Below are positions 54,090 through 62,250 of a DNA stretch of 64,000 bases, one piece after another (within the stretch, counting starts at the first letter, position 1; the number at the start of each line of letters is the position of its first letter). The notes beneath the pieces were generated by a model that was given only the letters and a program-made list of their open reading frames with translations, was not told where the DNA came from and ran no database searches. The translations under genes and the position numbers were made by a program. Source of the stretch: Chitinophaga rupis (GTDB taxonomy: Bacteria > Bacteroidota > Bacteroidia > Chitinophagales > Chitinophagaceae). Location: positions 372,001 to 436,000 of the forward strand of contig NZ_FOBB01000001.1 in the NCBI RefSeq assembly GCF_900109685.1, read 5' to 3'.

Positions 54090-54128
54090 CAAAAGTAAAT
54101 TTGTACTTACTTTTGTACAAGTACTTAC
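54090..54128. promoter_or_regulatory. Divergent promoters and HxlR operator-like site
   Basis: Minus-strand -7 TACTTTTG (plus CAAAAGTA, 54090-54097) and plus-strand -7 TACTTTTG (54108-54115) face away from each other. A palindrome TTGTAC-N8-GTACAA (54101-54106, 54115-54120) covers both, and GTACTTAC is repeated 18 bp apart (54103, 54121). It fits an HxlR-regulated divergent promoter for the NmrA-like and HxlR genes. Confidence 0.6.
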
Positions 54129-54144
54129 CCTAAAGTATGTAGCT

Positions 54145-54546
54145 ATGACCAAGGTAAAAGAAAGCTCCACCATCCAGGAAAATAAGAAGAGTGCATTTGA
54201 GGAATGCCCGGTTACCTATGTAATGGAAAAGATAGGCGGGTATTGGAAACCCATCATTTTATTCCAGCTATTATCCGGCAGTAAGCGGTACAGCGACCTG
54301 CGGAAAGCCATTCCCGCCATTACAGAAAAAGTGCTGATACAGCACCTGAAACAGCTGGAAGCAGATCAGCTGCTAACCCGAAAAGCCATGCCGGTAGTGC
54401 CTCCGCACGTTACCTACAGCCTTACAAAATCGGGCCTGGCCTTAAAGCCGGTACTCTATGAAATGGCGGTATGGGCTGTGCAGGACAGTAAAGAAAATGC
54501 AAAAACATTCCGCAGGAACCTGAAAAACTTCCCGGGAATGAATTGA
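54145..54546 (+). CDS. HxlR-family transcriptional regulator (divergent from NmrA-like gene)
   Basis: A 133-residue winged-helix regulator. FEECPVTYVMEKIGGYWKPIILFQLL contains the family hallmark Cys near the start and the conserved GxWKPxI helix; SDLRKAIPAITEKVLIQHLKQLEADQLL is the helix-turn-helix; the C-terminus is a dimerisation helix. HxlR proteins often sense aldehydes, quinones or hypochlorite through this Cys. The palindrome in the intergenic region is the likely operator. It is 5 bp from the convergent GNAT gene. Confidence 0.92.
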   Translation: MTKVKESSTIQENKKSAFEECPVTYVMEKIGGYWKPIILFQLLSGSKRYSDLRKAIPAITEKVLIQHLKQLEADQLLTRKAMPVVPPHVTYSLTKSGLALKPVLYEMAVWAVQDSKENAKTFRRNLKNFPGMN

Positions 54547-54551
54547 GGACA

Positions 54552-54950
54552 TTATTTTTTACGCGGGATCATAAAGCCCCGGTCTTCTTTGGTGAAGCCT
54601 ATTTTGGGATAGTATTCCATGGCAGTAGGTACAGACAGTAACAGGATCATCGTTTGCTCACCTACCTTTTCCTGCACCAGGTCCACCAGCTTTTTTCCAA
54701 TACCTAATTTCTGGTAGTCTGATCTTATTGCCAGGTCGGCCAGGTACGTGCTCCATACCCAATCTGTAATACAACGGGCTGCGCCAGCCAGCGTATCATT
54801 ATCCCATGCAGTTACTACCAGGTTCGAGCTTTCGTACATTACTTTAATCCTTTCCCGGTCATGTATGGGCCGCGGCAAACCTGCATTTCCATAAAGCTCA
54901 ATTACCTGTTCCGGCGTAGGTATTACATCATATCTGTATGCTAATTCCAT
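54552..54950 (-). CDS. GNAT-family N-acetyltransferase
   Basis: A 132-residue acetyl-CoA-dependent acetyltransferase. The fold ends with the acetyl-CoA loop in LAIRSDYQKLGIGKKLVDLVQEKV (the Q-x-x-G-x-G motif), followed by ILLLSVPTAMEYYPKIGFTKEDRGFMI. The N-terminus (MELAYRYDVIPTPEQVIELYGN) is short. It starts 10 bp before the esterase gene on the same strand, so the two are probably one operon. Substrate unknown. Confidence 0.87.
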   Translation of the reverse strand: MELAYRYDVIPTPEQVIELYGNAGLPRPIHDRERIKVMYESSNLVVTAWDNDTLAGAARCITDWVWSTYLADLAIRSDYQKLGIGKKLVDLVQEKVGEQTMILLLSVPTAMEYYPKIGFTKEDRGFMIPRKK

Positions 54951-54960
54951 ATATAGGTCA

Positions 54961-56511
54961 TCATTTTTCCTTTGATCTGTTGTACAGGAAATCCAGTGCC
55001 GCGTGATCAGTCATAGGTTTGGTTTCCTGCTTTTCCCCTAATATCATTATTTTTTTATCGTTCACCGTATAGGCTTCCCATACCGGTAATCCGCTCCCAT
55101 TGGGGTTTCCGGTGCTGGCAAAATTAGCCCAGTAGGCACACATTACCTTTGCCAGCTCCTGGTCTGCCGGTTCCCAGGGGCGTTGCACAAATTGTAAGTT
55201 GCCGTAAGCATAGGGTACTTCTGCCGTATGAAAAGCGCCATACTTCACATACCCGCCGGTAGCTGGCGGTTTGCGGGTAAACCGGTACACGTACACTTTA
55301 TTCCCATGACTGCTTTGCATATTGGCCCAGGTATAATTTTGCACGCCAAAGATCTGGTCGCGGGAAAGTTTTAGCTGTGAAAGCGCCGCTACTGAATCAT
55401 TTGTTGCAGGATAAAACTGCAGGAATGTTTGCGCATCAGCGCCATACCAGTTAGCGGCCAGCTGTTTAAAATCTGCCGCATTTTTCACCGGGCTGAATAA
55501 CAATCCTTCATCCTCATTCCAACCGGTAAGCAGGCTTACTTTATTTTCTTTACCTGCTGTAAATATATCTATGATCGCATCCGGCAATACATACCCGTCA
55601 ATAACAGCGCCACGGAAGCCTTCTGCTTTTTTCAGCAACTCTTCTGCCGGCACGGCCCGCAGCTCGTTGATAGTGGAAACATGGAACTGCTTCATGATCT
55701 TTTCTCCATCTTCTTCACCTCTTTGCAAAGATGCATTCCCATTGGTAAAGCTGCCACCACTTTCTGCAATGGCCTTTTGAAATAAGCCTTTTGCAAGTGG
55801 CGATGCTACCAGGCAATTCACACTCATAGAACCGGCCGACTGTCCTGCAATAGTTACATTAGCGGGATCGCCGCCAAACTTTGCAATATTTTTCCGTACC
55901 CATTTCAGCGCTGCTATCTGGTCAAGCAGGCCGTAATTACCGGAAGCATGATACGGGGCTTCTTTAGTTAATGCAGGATGCGCTAAAAAACCGAAAATGC
56001 CCACGCGGTAATTAATACTTACAAACACAATTCCCTTTTTTGCCATGGCCTCACCGTCATAGATCGGCACCCCGCTGCCACCGCTCACAAAACCGCCGCC
56101 ATAGATCCATACCAGTACCGGGCGTTTTTCTTTAACATCCTTTGCGCCCGTCCATACATTCAGGTGTAAACAGTCTTCACTGATGGGTGTTTCCGGTATC
56201 AGAAATTCTGCAGACCACATGCTAAAAGGCACCGGTTTATTTTGCATGGGGCTTGGGCCAAACCGGTCGCAGGTTTTTACACCCTTCCAGGAAGCTACCG
56301 GCTGTGGCGCTTTCCAGCGTAATGCGCCTATGGGTTTGGCTGCAAAGGGAATGCCTTTAAAAATATGAATATCGCCGGCAGTATTAACTGTGCCAGATAT
56401 ATAACCACCTTCTACTTTGATCTTATCAAATGCAGCATCGGTTGTAAATGCACAAACAGTCAGGGCAAGCAGTAAGGCAAAAAAATAAGCAGACCGTGTA
56501 TAGCGCTTCAT
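54961..56511 (-). CDS. Secreted carboxylesterase type B
   Basis: A 516-residue alpha/beta hydrolase of the type-B carboxylesterase/lipase family, exported by a signal peptide (YFFALLLALTVCAFTTDAA). The N-terminal EGGYISGTVNTAGDIHIFKGIPFAAKP, the WKGVKTCDRFGP, the nucleophile elbow GQSAGS (catalytic Ser), and the GFRGAVIDGYVLPD are typical; the acidic residue NEDEGLLF and the C-terminal His in GAFHTAEVPYAYG complete the triad. It acts on esters in the periplasm or outside. ATG 56511 is preferred. The GNAT gene follows at 10 bp. Confidence 0.9.
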   Translation of the reverse strand: MKRYTRSAYFFALLLALTVCAFTTDAAFDKIKVEGGYISGTVNTAGDIHIFKGIPFAAKPIGALRWKAPQPVASWKGVKTCDRFGPSPMQNKPVPFSMWSAEFLIPETPISEDCLHLNVWTGAKDVKEKRPVLVWIYGGGFVSGGSGVPIYDGEAMAKKGIVFVSINYRVGIFGFLAHPALTKEAPYHASGNYGLLDQIAALKWVRKNIAKFGGDPANVTIAGQSAGSMSVNCLVASPLAKGLFQKAIAESGGSFTNGNASLQRGEEDGEKIMKQFHVSTINELRAVPAEELLKKAEGFRGAVIDGYVLPDAIIDIFTAGKENKVSLLTGWNEDEGLLFSPVKNAADFKQLAANWYGADAQTFLQFYPATNDSVAALSQLKLSRDQIFGVQNYTWANMQSSHGNKVYVYRFTRKPPATGGYVKYGAFHTAEVPYAYGNLQFVQRPWEPADQELAKVMCAYWANFASTGNPNGSGLPVWEAYTVNDKKIMILGEKQETKPMTDHAALDFLYNRSKEK

Positions 56512-56666
56512 AACGGGTAACTTTTCAATACGTGAATATTTTGAGGTGATTCTATCGTGCACCTGGCTTCCTTATTAAAGATAATGAGAAAGAGCGGGAA
56601 TCGGTAACGGCGGAATGAAACAGCAAGTGGCTTTAAAACAACACTTAAATATTATTTTAAATATAA

Positions 56667-56674
56667 TATATTTG
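56667..56674 (+). promoter_or_regulatory. -7 element for the FAD oxidase operon
   Basis: TATATTTG, an exact TAnnTTTG match, 32 bp before ATG 56707, in an AT-rich stretch. No distinct -33 TTTG is visible. Confidence 0.4.
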
Positions 56675-56706
56675 TACGGGACCTCTACAAGTATTGGTAC
56701 AACACC

Positions 56707-58440
56707 ATGACATTCAAAGATAAATTGCCTGTCAGCTATTTGCTTTTTACAACCCGTGGAAGGATTAACCGCCTGACCTACTGGGTGGCAGCTTTATTTA
56801 TATGGAGCACTTTTTACGTGTTATATAATCTGCTGAACGCGGCTTTCACCCCTGCCGCCACTTTTATTATTTATCCGTTATTATTCTGGGCATTATTTGC
56901 TACAGCGGCTAAACGGCTGCATGATACCAATAAAAGCGCCTGGTGGCTGGCCTGCCTGTTAGTACCTGTGGCCGGGCCCCTGTGGCTGGTGTGGTTATTA
57001 GGTTTCCGGAAAGGCACTATATACCCGAACCGTTTTGGCACGGTGCCCGGCGCTGCTGCGGATTATTATAAAAATGATACCGGCGCCCTGATACCGCATT
57101 TGAAAACGGAAGAAAGGCTGATCAACGATGTTACACAGCTGAATCCTGTGCTGGTAGCGCAGATAGTAGTACCACAAACGGTGGAGGAGCTGCAGCAGAT
57201 GGTACGTACGGCAACCAGGCCTCTTTCTGTAGGCGGCGGGCGTTTCAGCATGGGCGGGCAAACTGCCAGCCCGCAAAGTATTCATATTGATATGCGCGCG
57301 CTGAATAAGGTGCTTGCATTTTCTGCAGAACAAAAAACCATTACCGTGCAGGCAGGCGCCCGCTGGTGCGATATACAACATTATATTGATCCGCATGGGC
57401 TAAGCATCAAGATCATGCAAACCTACGCCAACTTCACCGTGGGCGGGGCGCTCAGCGTAAACTGCCATGGACGTTATATTGGCCTGGGGCCCCTGATCCT
57501 GTCCGTACGTAGCCTGAATGTTTTGCTGGCCAACGGTGACATAATACAGGTATCGCCCACAGAAAAATCCGAAATCTTTTATGCCTGTGTGGGATGCTAC
57601 AATGCCATTGCTATTATTGTAAATGTAACGCTGGACCTGGAAGATAACATCGCTGTTAAGCGGCAGCAGGTGAAAATGAAAGGGCATGCCTATAAGCCGT
57701 ATTTCTTTGAAAACGTGCGGGAGAATAAAGATGTGATCTTTCATAACGGTGATATCTATCCGCCGTTCTATAAAAATATACGCGCCGTAAGCTGGGTACG
57801 CACCGATGAAAAGCCCACGGAAAAAACCAGGCTGATGCCGCTGGCCGCTGCTTACCCGCTGGAACGCTACTTCATGGGCGCCTTCAGCAAAAATCATTTT
57901 GGTAAATGGCGCCGCGAGTTCATCATTGACCCGCTGTTATACAAATTCAAAAAAGTGCATTACCGCAACTACGAAGCGGGGTATGATGTGATGGAGCTGG
58001 AACCGGCCTCCAGGAGACAAAGCACCTATGTGCTGCAGGAATATTTTGTACCCGTGCAAAAGTTTGATGCATTCCTGGCGCTGATGTCGGAGATCTTTAT
58101 CCGGCATAATGTGAATGTTATAAATGTATCCATCCGCCATGCAAAAGCCGACAGCGGCTCGCTGCTGGCCTGGGCACGGGAAGAGGTATTTGCCTTTGTA
58201 GTGTATTACAAACAAAATACGGATGATGCGGAAAAAGGCCGCGTAGCTGTATGGACCAGGGAGCTGATAGATGCTGCACTTTCCCTGGATGGGGCTTATT
58301 ACCTTCCCTATCAGCCGCATGCTACCAGCGAACAATTTCACCGCGCCTACCCAAGAGCAAAAGAATTATTTACACTAAAAAAGGAACTGGATCCCACGGG
58401 TAAATTCCGCAACGTGATCTGGGACACTTACTATAAATAA
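56707..58440 (+). CDS. DUF805 membrane domain fused to FAD-linked oxidase
   Basis: A 577-residue fusion. Residues 1-110 are a DUF805-type membrane domain (FTTRGRINRLTYWVAALFIW; KRLHDTNKSAWWLACLLVP) with about four segments. From about residue 150 comes an FAD_binding_4 domain: VVPQTVEELQQMVRTATRPLS (FAD-binding), SVGGGRFSMGGQT, MQTYANFTVGGALSVNCHGR and YIGLGPLILSVRSLNVLLANGD, which recall alditol oxidase and DprE1-type enzymes. The C-terminus ends LDPTGKFRNVIWDTYY as in aldonolactone oxidases. The fusion anchors the oxidase in the membrane, with the catalytic domain on the cytosolic side or periplasm (not decided). It heads a three-gene operon with gaps of 6 and 2 bp. Confidence 0.83.
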   Translation: MTFKDKLPVSYLLFTTRGRINRLTYWVAALFIWSTFYVLYNLLNAAFTPAATFIIYPLLFWALFATAAKRLHDTNKSAWWLACLLVPVAGPLWLVWLLGFRKGTIYPNRFGTVPGAAADYYKNDTGALIPHLKTEERLINDVTQLNPVLVAQIVVPQTVEELQQMVRTATRPLSVGGGRFSMGGQTASPQSIHIDMRALNKVLAFSAEQKTITVQAGARWCDIQHYIDPHGLSIKIMQTYANFTVGGALSVNCHGRYIGLGPLILSVRSLNVLLANGDIIQVSPTEKSEIFYACVGCYNAIAIIVNVTLDLEDNIAVKRQQVKMKGHAYKPYFFENVRENKDVIFHNGDIYPPFYKNIRAVSWVRTDEKPTEKTRLMPLAAAYPLERYFMGAFSKNHFGKWRREFIIDPLLYKFKKVHYRNYEAGYDVMELEPASRRQSTYVLQEYFVPVQKFDAFLALMSEIFIRHNVNVINVSIRHAKADSGSLLAWAREEVFAFVVYYKQNTDDAEKGRVAVWTRELIDAALSLDGAYYLPYQPHATSEQFHRAYPRAKELFTLKKELDPTGKFRNVIWDTYYK

Positions 58441-58446
58441 CCTCAT

Positions 58447-59295
58447 ATGCAATCTGAATTCAAAGCTGTATTTTCAGACACTAAATGGAGTGATGATTTT
58501 TACCGTTTCCTCCAGGTGATCTTTCATTTATACCCGGAAGATAAGTTTCACCACCTGATAGCTGCCACCACAAAGGAAAAAGCCAGCGACGAAGAAATTT
58601 ATAAAACCGTGCAGCAAAAGCTGCCGGGTATAAAACCTTTCCTTTCTGAATTTACGTTTGCCTTGCCCGCACTGAAAAAGCAGAAGAAAGAAATGGCCCG
58701 GCAGGTATTACAGCTGCTGGGTGAGCGCAGGAAAATTGATGGCTACCTGGAGATCGGTTCCACCGGCCGCTATATCAGTGAGCTGCGCAAGCATATTACG
58801 CTTAGCGGCAACATTTATTTAACTAATGATATTGCGCCCAGCAATGCGCCGGGCGACATTTTCGAACGCGGGCAGCTGCGTAAGCTGGGTACGTTCATCC
58901 CGCTGGACTATTCCCCCATTAAAGCAACAGAGATCCCGGATGAAAGCCTGGACCTGGTAACCTGCCACATTGGGCTGCATCACTGCCCTGATGCGCTGTT
59001 AGCTGGTTTCATGCAATCCATTTACCGTGTATTAAGAAAAGGGGGATTGTTCATTATCCGTGATCACGATGTGAAAACACCGGCCATGGCTACTTTTGTA
59101 TCGCTGGTACATACTGTTTTTAACCTGGGCTTAAAAGTAAGCTGGGAAACAGATCACGGCGAATACAAATCGTTTAAATCAATTGACGAGTGGAGTAAGA
59201 TCATTTCTTCTTACGGTTTCAAAGACCTGGGCGCTAGAATATTGCAGGATAAAGATCCTTCGGATAATACGCTGGTATCATTCATCAAGCTGTAA
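58447..59295 (+). CDS. SAM-dependent methyltransferase in the FAD oxidase operon
   Basis: A 282-residue class I methyltransferase-like protein. The SAM-binding motif I is KIDGYLEIGSTGRYISEL (a GxGxxG variant with Ser and Thr in place of some glycines), followed by the acidic motif in LTNDIAPS, and PDESLDLVTCHIGLHHCPDALL and MQSIYRVLRKGGLFIIRDHDVK, as in Methyltransf_11/25 families. The first 90 residues are helical and not recognised. It starts 6 bp after the oxidase and ends 2 bp before the next gene, so it belongs to the same operon and may modify the same substrate. Substrate unknown. Confidence 0.82.
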   Translation: MQSEFKAVFSDTKWSDDFYRFLQVIFHLYPEDKFHHLIAATTKEKASDEEIYKTVQQKLPGIKPFLSEFTFALPALKKQKKEMARQVLQLLGERRKIDGYLEIGSTGRYISELRKHITLSGNIYLTNDIAPSNAPGDIFERGQLRKLGTFIPLDYSPIKATEIPDESLDLVTCHIGLHHCPDALLAGFMQSIYRVLRKGGLFIIRDHDVKTPAMATFVSLVHTVFNLGLKVSWETDHGEYKSFKSIDEWSKIISSYGFKDLGARILQDKDPSDNTLVSFIKL

Positions 59296-59297
59296 GT

Positions 59298-60329
59298 ATG
59301 AAACGGTTGTACATTCTCACTTTTTGTTCCCTGTGTTTATCTATGAGCATTTTCTTTTTTAAGCGGCAGCTATCAACCATAGCGGCCGGCAAAGGTTTGG
59401 TGATCCCTAAGGAATGGCTGGTGACCAATAAAAACCCGGTAACGCCTGCCAAGGATGTAAGGCCGGCAGATCAGACATTCCTGACCTTCCCGGAATGGTT
59501 CCTGGTTTTTAGCCCGGAAGAGCAGGCTAATTATTTTAAGCAGCATACAGCTACTACGTTCCCGTACATGCGGCATACTTCGCAGATATGGAAAAGCTAC
59601 CGTATTGTGAATAAACAGATCAAAGGAAATTTCCCAACCAACTGGGGATACCATTTTATGATCTGGGTAATTGGCGTAAGCACTACCGTGGAATACACCG
59701 CCAAATCATTGTATGAAAATATTGTTGGCCGGTTAACGGATACCGGGCAGCCCGCTACAGCAGAAGACCAGTTTAATGCAAAATATACGCAGGACTATGT
59801 AGCTTTTATTAAAGACCTGCCCTGGTACCAGTTTGATTTTAAAAGCCGGTTAAAAGACCTTTGGAAAAATACCTCCCTTTCCGGCCCTCACTTTTTCCGC
59901 AAATGGGAGCGCAGGTACATGCTCACCACTGAGCTTGCGGTAAAATTTATATACGGAAAGCTGATCGGCATTGGTACCAAACAGGTATATGAAGTGGCAT
60001 TGCTGAATACCGCCGTGGTACTGGATGATGACAGCCTGCATTACCTGCCCCGCTACGATAAATTTGCCGCTGCCGCCCTGGAACTGGCGCAGCAGGGACA
60101 CAGCTTTAAAGAAATTGCAGGCAATAACTCCGCCATCCTGCTAACCGTATGGGTACCTGCAGATCATAAAACGGATTTTGCCAATGCGCAAACCGTGTTT
60201 ATACAGCCCATTACTTCATACCCGACTATGAAACGGGTAGCTATTGCTACGCCGGTGAGCGCGTTAAGCGGGGTGCTGCTGGAGCTGAAGAAAGCGGGTG
60301 TGCAGGTAGAGCATGTGTTTGATTTCTGA
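59298..60329 (+). CDS. Unrecognised membrane-anchored protein, third gene of the FAD oxidase operon
   Basis: A 343-residue protein with an N-terminal hydrophobic segment (YILTFCSLCLSMSIFFF) and a second one around residues 116-130 (YHFMIWVIGVSTTVEYT). Notable conserved-looking pieces are DQTFLTFPEWFLVFSPEEQA, FPYMRHTSQIWKSYR, NWGYHFMIWVIGVSTTVEY and FSGPHFFRKWERRYML-like text. No family is recognised. The tight spacing (2 bp) after the methyltransferase gene marks it as functionally tied to the oxidase. It could be a membrane partner or anchor for a lipid or pigment product (inference). Confidence 0.7.
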   Translation: MKRLYILTFCSLCLSMSIFFFKRQLSTIAAGKGLVIPKEWLVTNKNPVTPAKDVRPADQTFLTFPEWFLVFSPEEQANYFKQHTATTFPYMRHTSQIWKSYRIVNKQIKGNFPTNWGYHFMIWVIGVSTTVEYTAKSLYENIVGRLTDTGQPATAEDQFNAKYTQDYVAFIKDLPWYQFDFKSRLKDLWKNTSLSGPHFFRKWERRYMLTTELAVKFIYGKLIGIGTKQVYEVALLNTAVVLDDDSLHYLPRYDKFAAAALELAQQGHSFKEIAGNNSAILLTVWVPADHKTDFANAQTVFIQPITSYPTMKRVAIATPVSALSGVLLELKKAGVQVEHVFDF

Positions 60330-60336
60330 TGCTATG

Positions 60337-60918
60337 CTAGGCATTGAGGTCAATATCAATATCATACTTATCTAGCAGTCCGGCAATACCGGATAAAGAA
60401 AAACGGGTCTTTTTCAGCCGGTTCTTTTCCGGATCAATGGAATAGTTATAGGCTGTGTGGAGATCTGTTTTTTCCAGCAGGGTGTTATCAAAGATAGCCC
60501 TGGTAAGATCGCAACTATCGAAAACAGCGCTTGTGAGATCGCAGCCTGTAAAATCAGCTTCCTGCAGCTGCGAGTTTTTAAAGATCATTTTTTTGAGCTT
60601 CACCTCAAAGAACGAAACGTGGTTCAGTGTACAGTTATCAACACTAAACGCCAGGCCGAATTTATTACACTCATCAAACCGGAGCCCCAGCATTTTACAA
60701 TCCTTAAAGGTAATATCCCGGAAAGCGGTATCTTTTAGTTTAGCCAAACTCAGGTTACAACCGGTGAATGTACAATCCAGGAATTTTATTCCGGCCAGGT
60801 TTGCATTGGAAAGATCGCAGCTTACAAAAGTGCAATTCTCATATTCACCAACTTCCAAAGGTGTTTCGGTAAAGTTAACCTTGTCGTATGTTATATCAAC
60901 TATTACAGGTAGTTCCAT
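60337..60918 (-). CDS. Pentapeptide-repeat protein
   Basis: A 193-residue right-handed beta-helix protein made of A(D/N)LxX repeats: CTFVSCDLSNANLAGIKFLD, FTGCNLSLAKLKDTAF, LQEADFTGCDLTSAVFDSCD and LTRAIFDNTLLEKTDLHTAY. Such proteins (Qnr, MfpA) mimic DNA and protect gyrase, but many are of unknown role; the C-terminus (NRLKKTRFSLSGIAGLLDKYD) is a family feature in Bacteroidota. It ends 7 bp from the convergent operon. Fluoroquinolone resistance is possible but not established. Confidence 0.88.
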   Translation of the reverse strand: MELPVIVDITYDKVNFTETPLEVGEYENCTFVSCDLSNANLAGIKFLDCTFTGCNLSLAKLKDTAFRDITFKDCKMLGLRFDECNKFGLAFSVDNCTLNHVSFFEVKLKKMIFKNSQLQEADFTGCDLTSAVFDSCDLTRAIFDNTLLEKTDLHTAYNYSIDPEKNRLKKTRFSLSGIAGLLDKYDIDIDLNA

Positions 60919-61063
60919 GACGGCAGCAGCTTGTACTTAAAGATAATCATCCTGTCCGTTCTATCCGAAAATATCCCTGTTCGCCGGAATTCCTCTGTCT
61001 GTTAAAAAGGGTGGTAAGACCCATCTTTTATCCGGAAGGGTGTTTACATGGATGATGGTAAGC

Positions 61064-61708
61064 CTATTGCTTTCTTTGCAGCGACAATATTATTTCATAC
61101 ACATACAAGGGCACGGCCCAGCCAAACCAGAATAAAGAGGGGGATACTTCTGCAAAACTGCCTTTATCCTGGATATAAGGCAGCTTGTTTAAAAGCGCAG
61201 AAATAACAAATGCAACGGTTACCAGGTAGCTCCTGGTCATCCACTCCTTATGTAATTTGAATTTTTTCTTCACCGCAGTACGATAAGCCAGGAAGCTGGC
61301 CGTTAGCCATACGCTCACCCAAACCTGCAGTGTAAAAGCATAGGACCACCCCACGGCATACGCCGTTGTTAAGGATAAATAAACAGCGCAGGAACCGCTG
61401 ATCAAAATGGCCAGCAGATAGGCTTTTCCTACTTGCCGGTGTAATACCCAGCGTTTGTTCCTGAACCTTTCCCAGAATTGCAGCGGGCCGGTTAACAATG
61501 CAATTCCACCGCCGGTAATATGCAGTAATAAAATCCATTTAGTTTTATCATATTTACCCAGCTCAGCTGGGTCCAGTGTAAAAAAGTGTGATGCACTGAT
61601 TAAAAAATAAGCTGAAAGCGCTATTACTATGATTCCGGAAAGTAGCCTCCACAGCTCCTGTGTATTTTTCCCCCGTACCGCTCCGGTTACTTTATGCTGA
61701 ATTGCCAT
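61064..61708 (-). CDS. DUF2306 membrane protein
   Basis: A 214-residue polytopic membrane protein with six predicted segments. The family pattern is visible in HITGGGIALLTGPLQFWERFRNKRW, then LHRQVGKAYLLAILISGS and KLHKEWMTRSYLVTVAFVIS. DUF2306 proteins are uncharacterised; some relatives resemble cytochrome b561-type heme proteins because of the conserved histidines. The HxlR-type gene is divergent and shares a perfect palindrome in the intergenic region, so it is the likely regulator. Confidence 0.85.
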   Translation of the reverse strand: MAIQHKVTGAVRGKNTQELWRLLSGIIVIALSAYFLISASHFFTLDPAELGKYDKTKWILLLHITGGGIALLTGPLQFWERFRNKRWVLHRQVGKAYLLAILISGSCAVYLSLTTAYAVGWSYAFTLQVWVSVWLTASFLAYRTAVKKKFKLHKEWMTRSYLVTVAFVISALLNKLPYIQDKGSFAEVSPSLFWFGWAVPLYVYEIILSLQRKQ

Positions 61709-61727
61709 TGCTATAATAATTTTTATG

Positions 61728-61735
61728 CAAACATA
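61728..61735 (-). promoter_or_regulatory. -7 element for the DUF2306 gene
   Basis: Plus-strand CAAACATA reads TATGTTTG on the minus strand, an exact TAnnTTTG match, 19 bp before the ATG at 61708. Confidence 0.5.
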
Positions 61736-61760
61736 TTTTACCGCGCTGCCAGGATCAATA

Positions 61761-61799
61761 ACTGATAAATTATTCGGATACTGATAAATTTATCAGTAT
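61761..61799. promoter_or_regulatory. HxlR operator: perfect 22-bp palindrome plus a half-site
   Basis: ATACTGATAAA/TTTATCAGTAT (61778-61799) is a perfect 22-bp palindrome. A second half-site ACTGATAAATTA starts at 61761, 19 bp upstream of the matching half. Both lie between the divergent DUF2306 and HxlR genes, next to the DUF2306 -7 element. This is what a dimeric winged-helix regulator would bind. Confidence 0.75.
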
Positions 61800-61837
61800 G
61801 GATACATTGCCGTTTTAGCATTAAATTGCTAAAAAAA

Positions 61838-62209
61838 ATGTACCAGAAGAAACTACCCGAAGACCTGGAATGCGGCATCACCATTACCATGAGAAGCTTT
61901 GGCGGAAAATGGAAACCCTGTATTATAGACGCCATAGACAAGGGCTTCAGGCGGCCCAGTGAGCTGCACAAGGTAATTACAGAGGCAACGCCCAGGGTGA
62001 TAGACTTACAGCTTCGTGAACTGGAGACCGCGGGAATTGTATATAAAGAAACCGGCAGCGGTTTTCCGCTGTACACCGCTTACTACCTGACTGAAAAAGG
62101 AGAAAGCATTTTGCCCATCCTTGCTTTAATGAACAGCTGGGGATTACAAAATAAAAGCGGGGTACATGATCTTCAGCATCAAAAGAAGAACCGGGTTATA
62201 TGCATCTAA
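61838..62209 (+). CDS. HxlR-family transcriptional regulator (divergent from DUF2306 gene)
   Basis: A 123-residue winged-helix regulator. LPEDLECGITITMRSFGGKWKPCIIDAI carries the conserved Cys and GxWKPxI helix; PSELHKVITEATPRVIDLQLRELETAGIV is the helix-turn-helix. The frame begins earlier at a TTG, but ATG 61838 is preferred. The perfect palindrome 39 bp upstream is the likely operator, which would control both this gene and the DUF2306 gene. Confidence 0.92.
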   Translation: MYQKKLPEDLECGITITMRSFGGKWKPCIIDAIDKGFRRPSELHKVITEATPRVIDLQLRELETAGIVYKETGSGFPLYTAYYLTEKGESILPILALMNSWGLQNKSGVHDLQHQKKNRVICI

Positions 62210-62250
62210 CTGATCTTTAAAACATCGCACTGCTTAGAGAAACTCTAACT

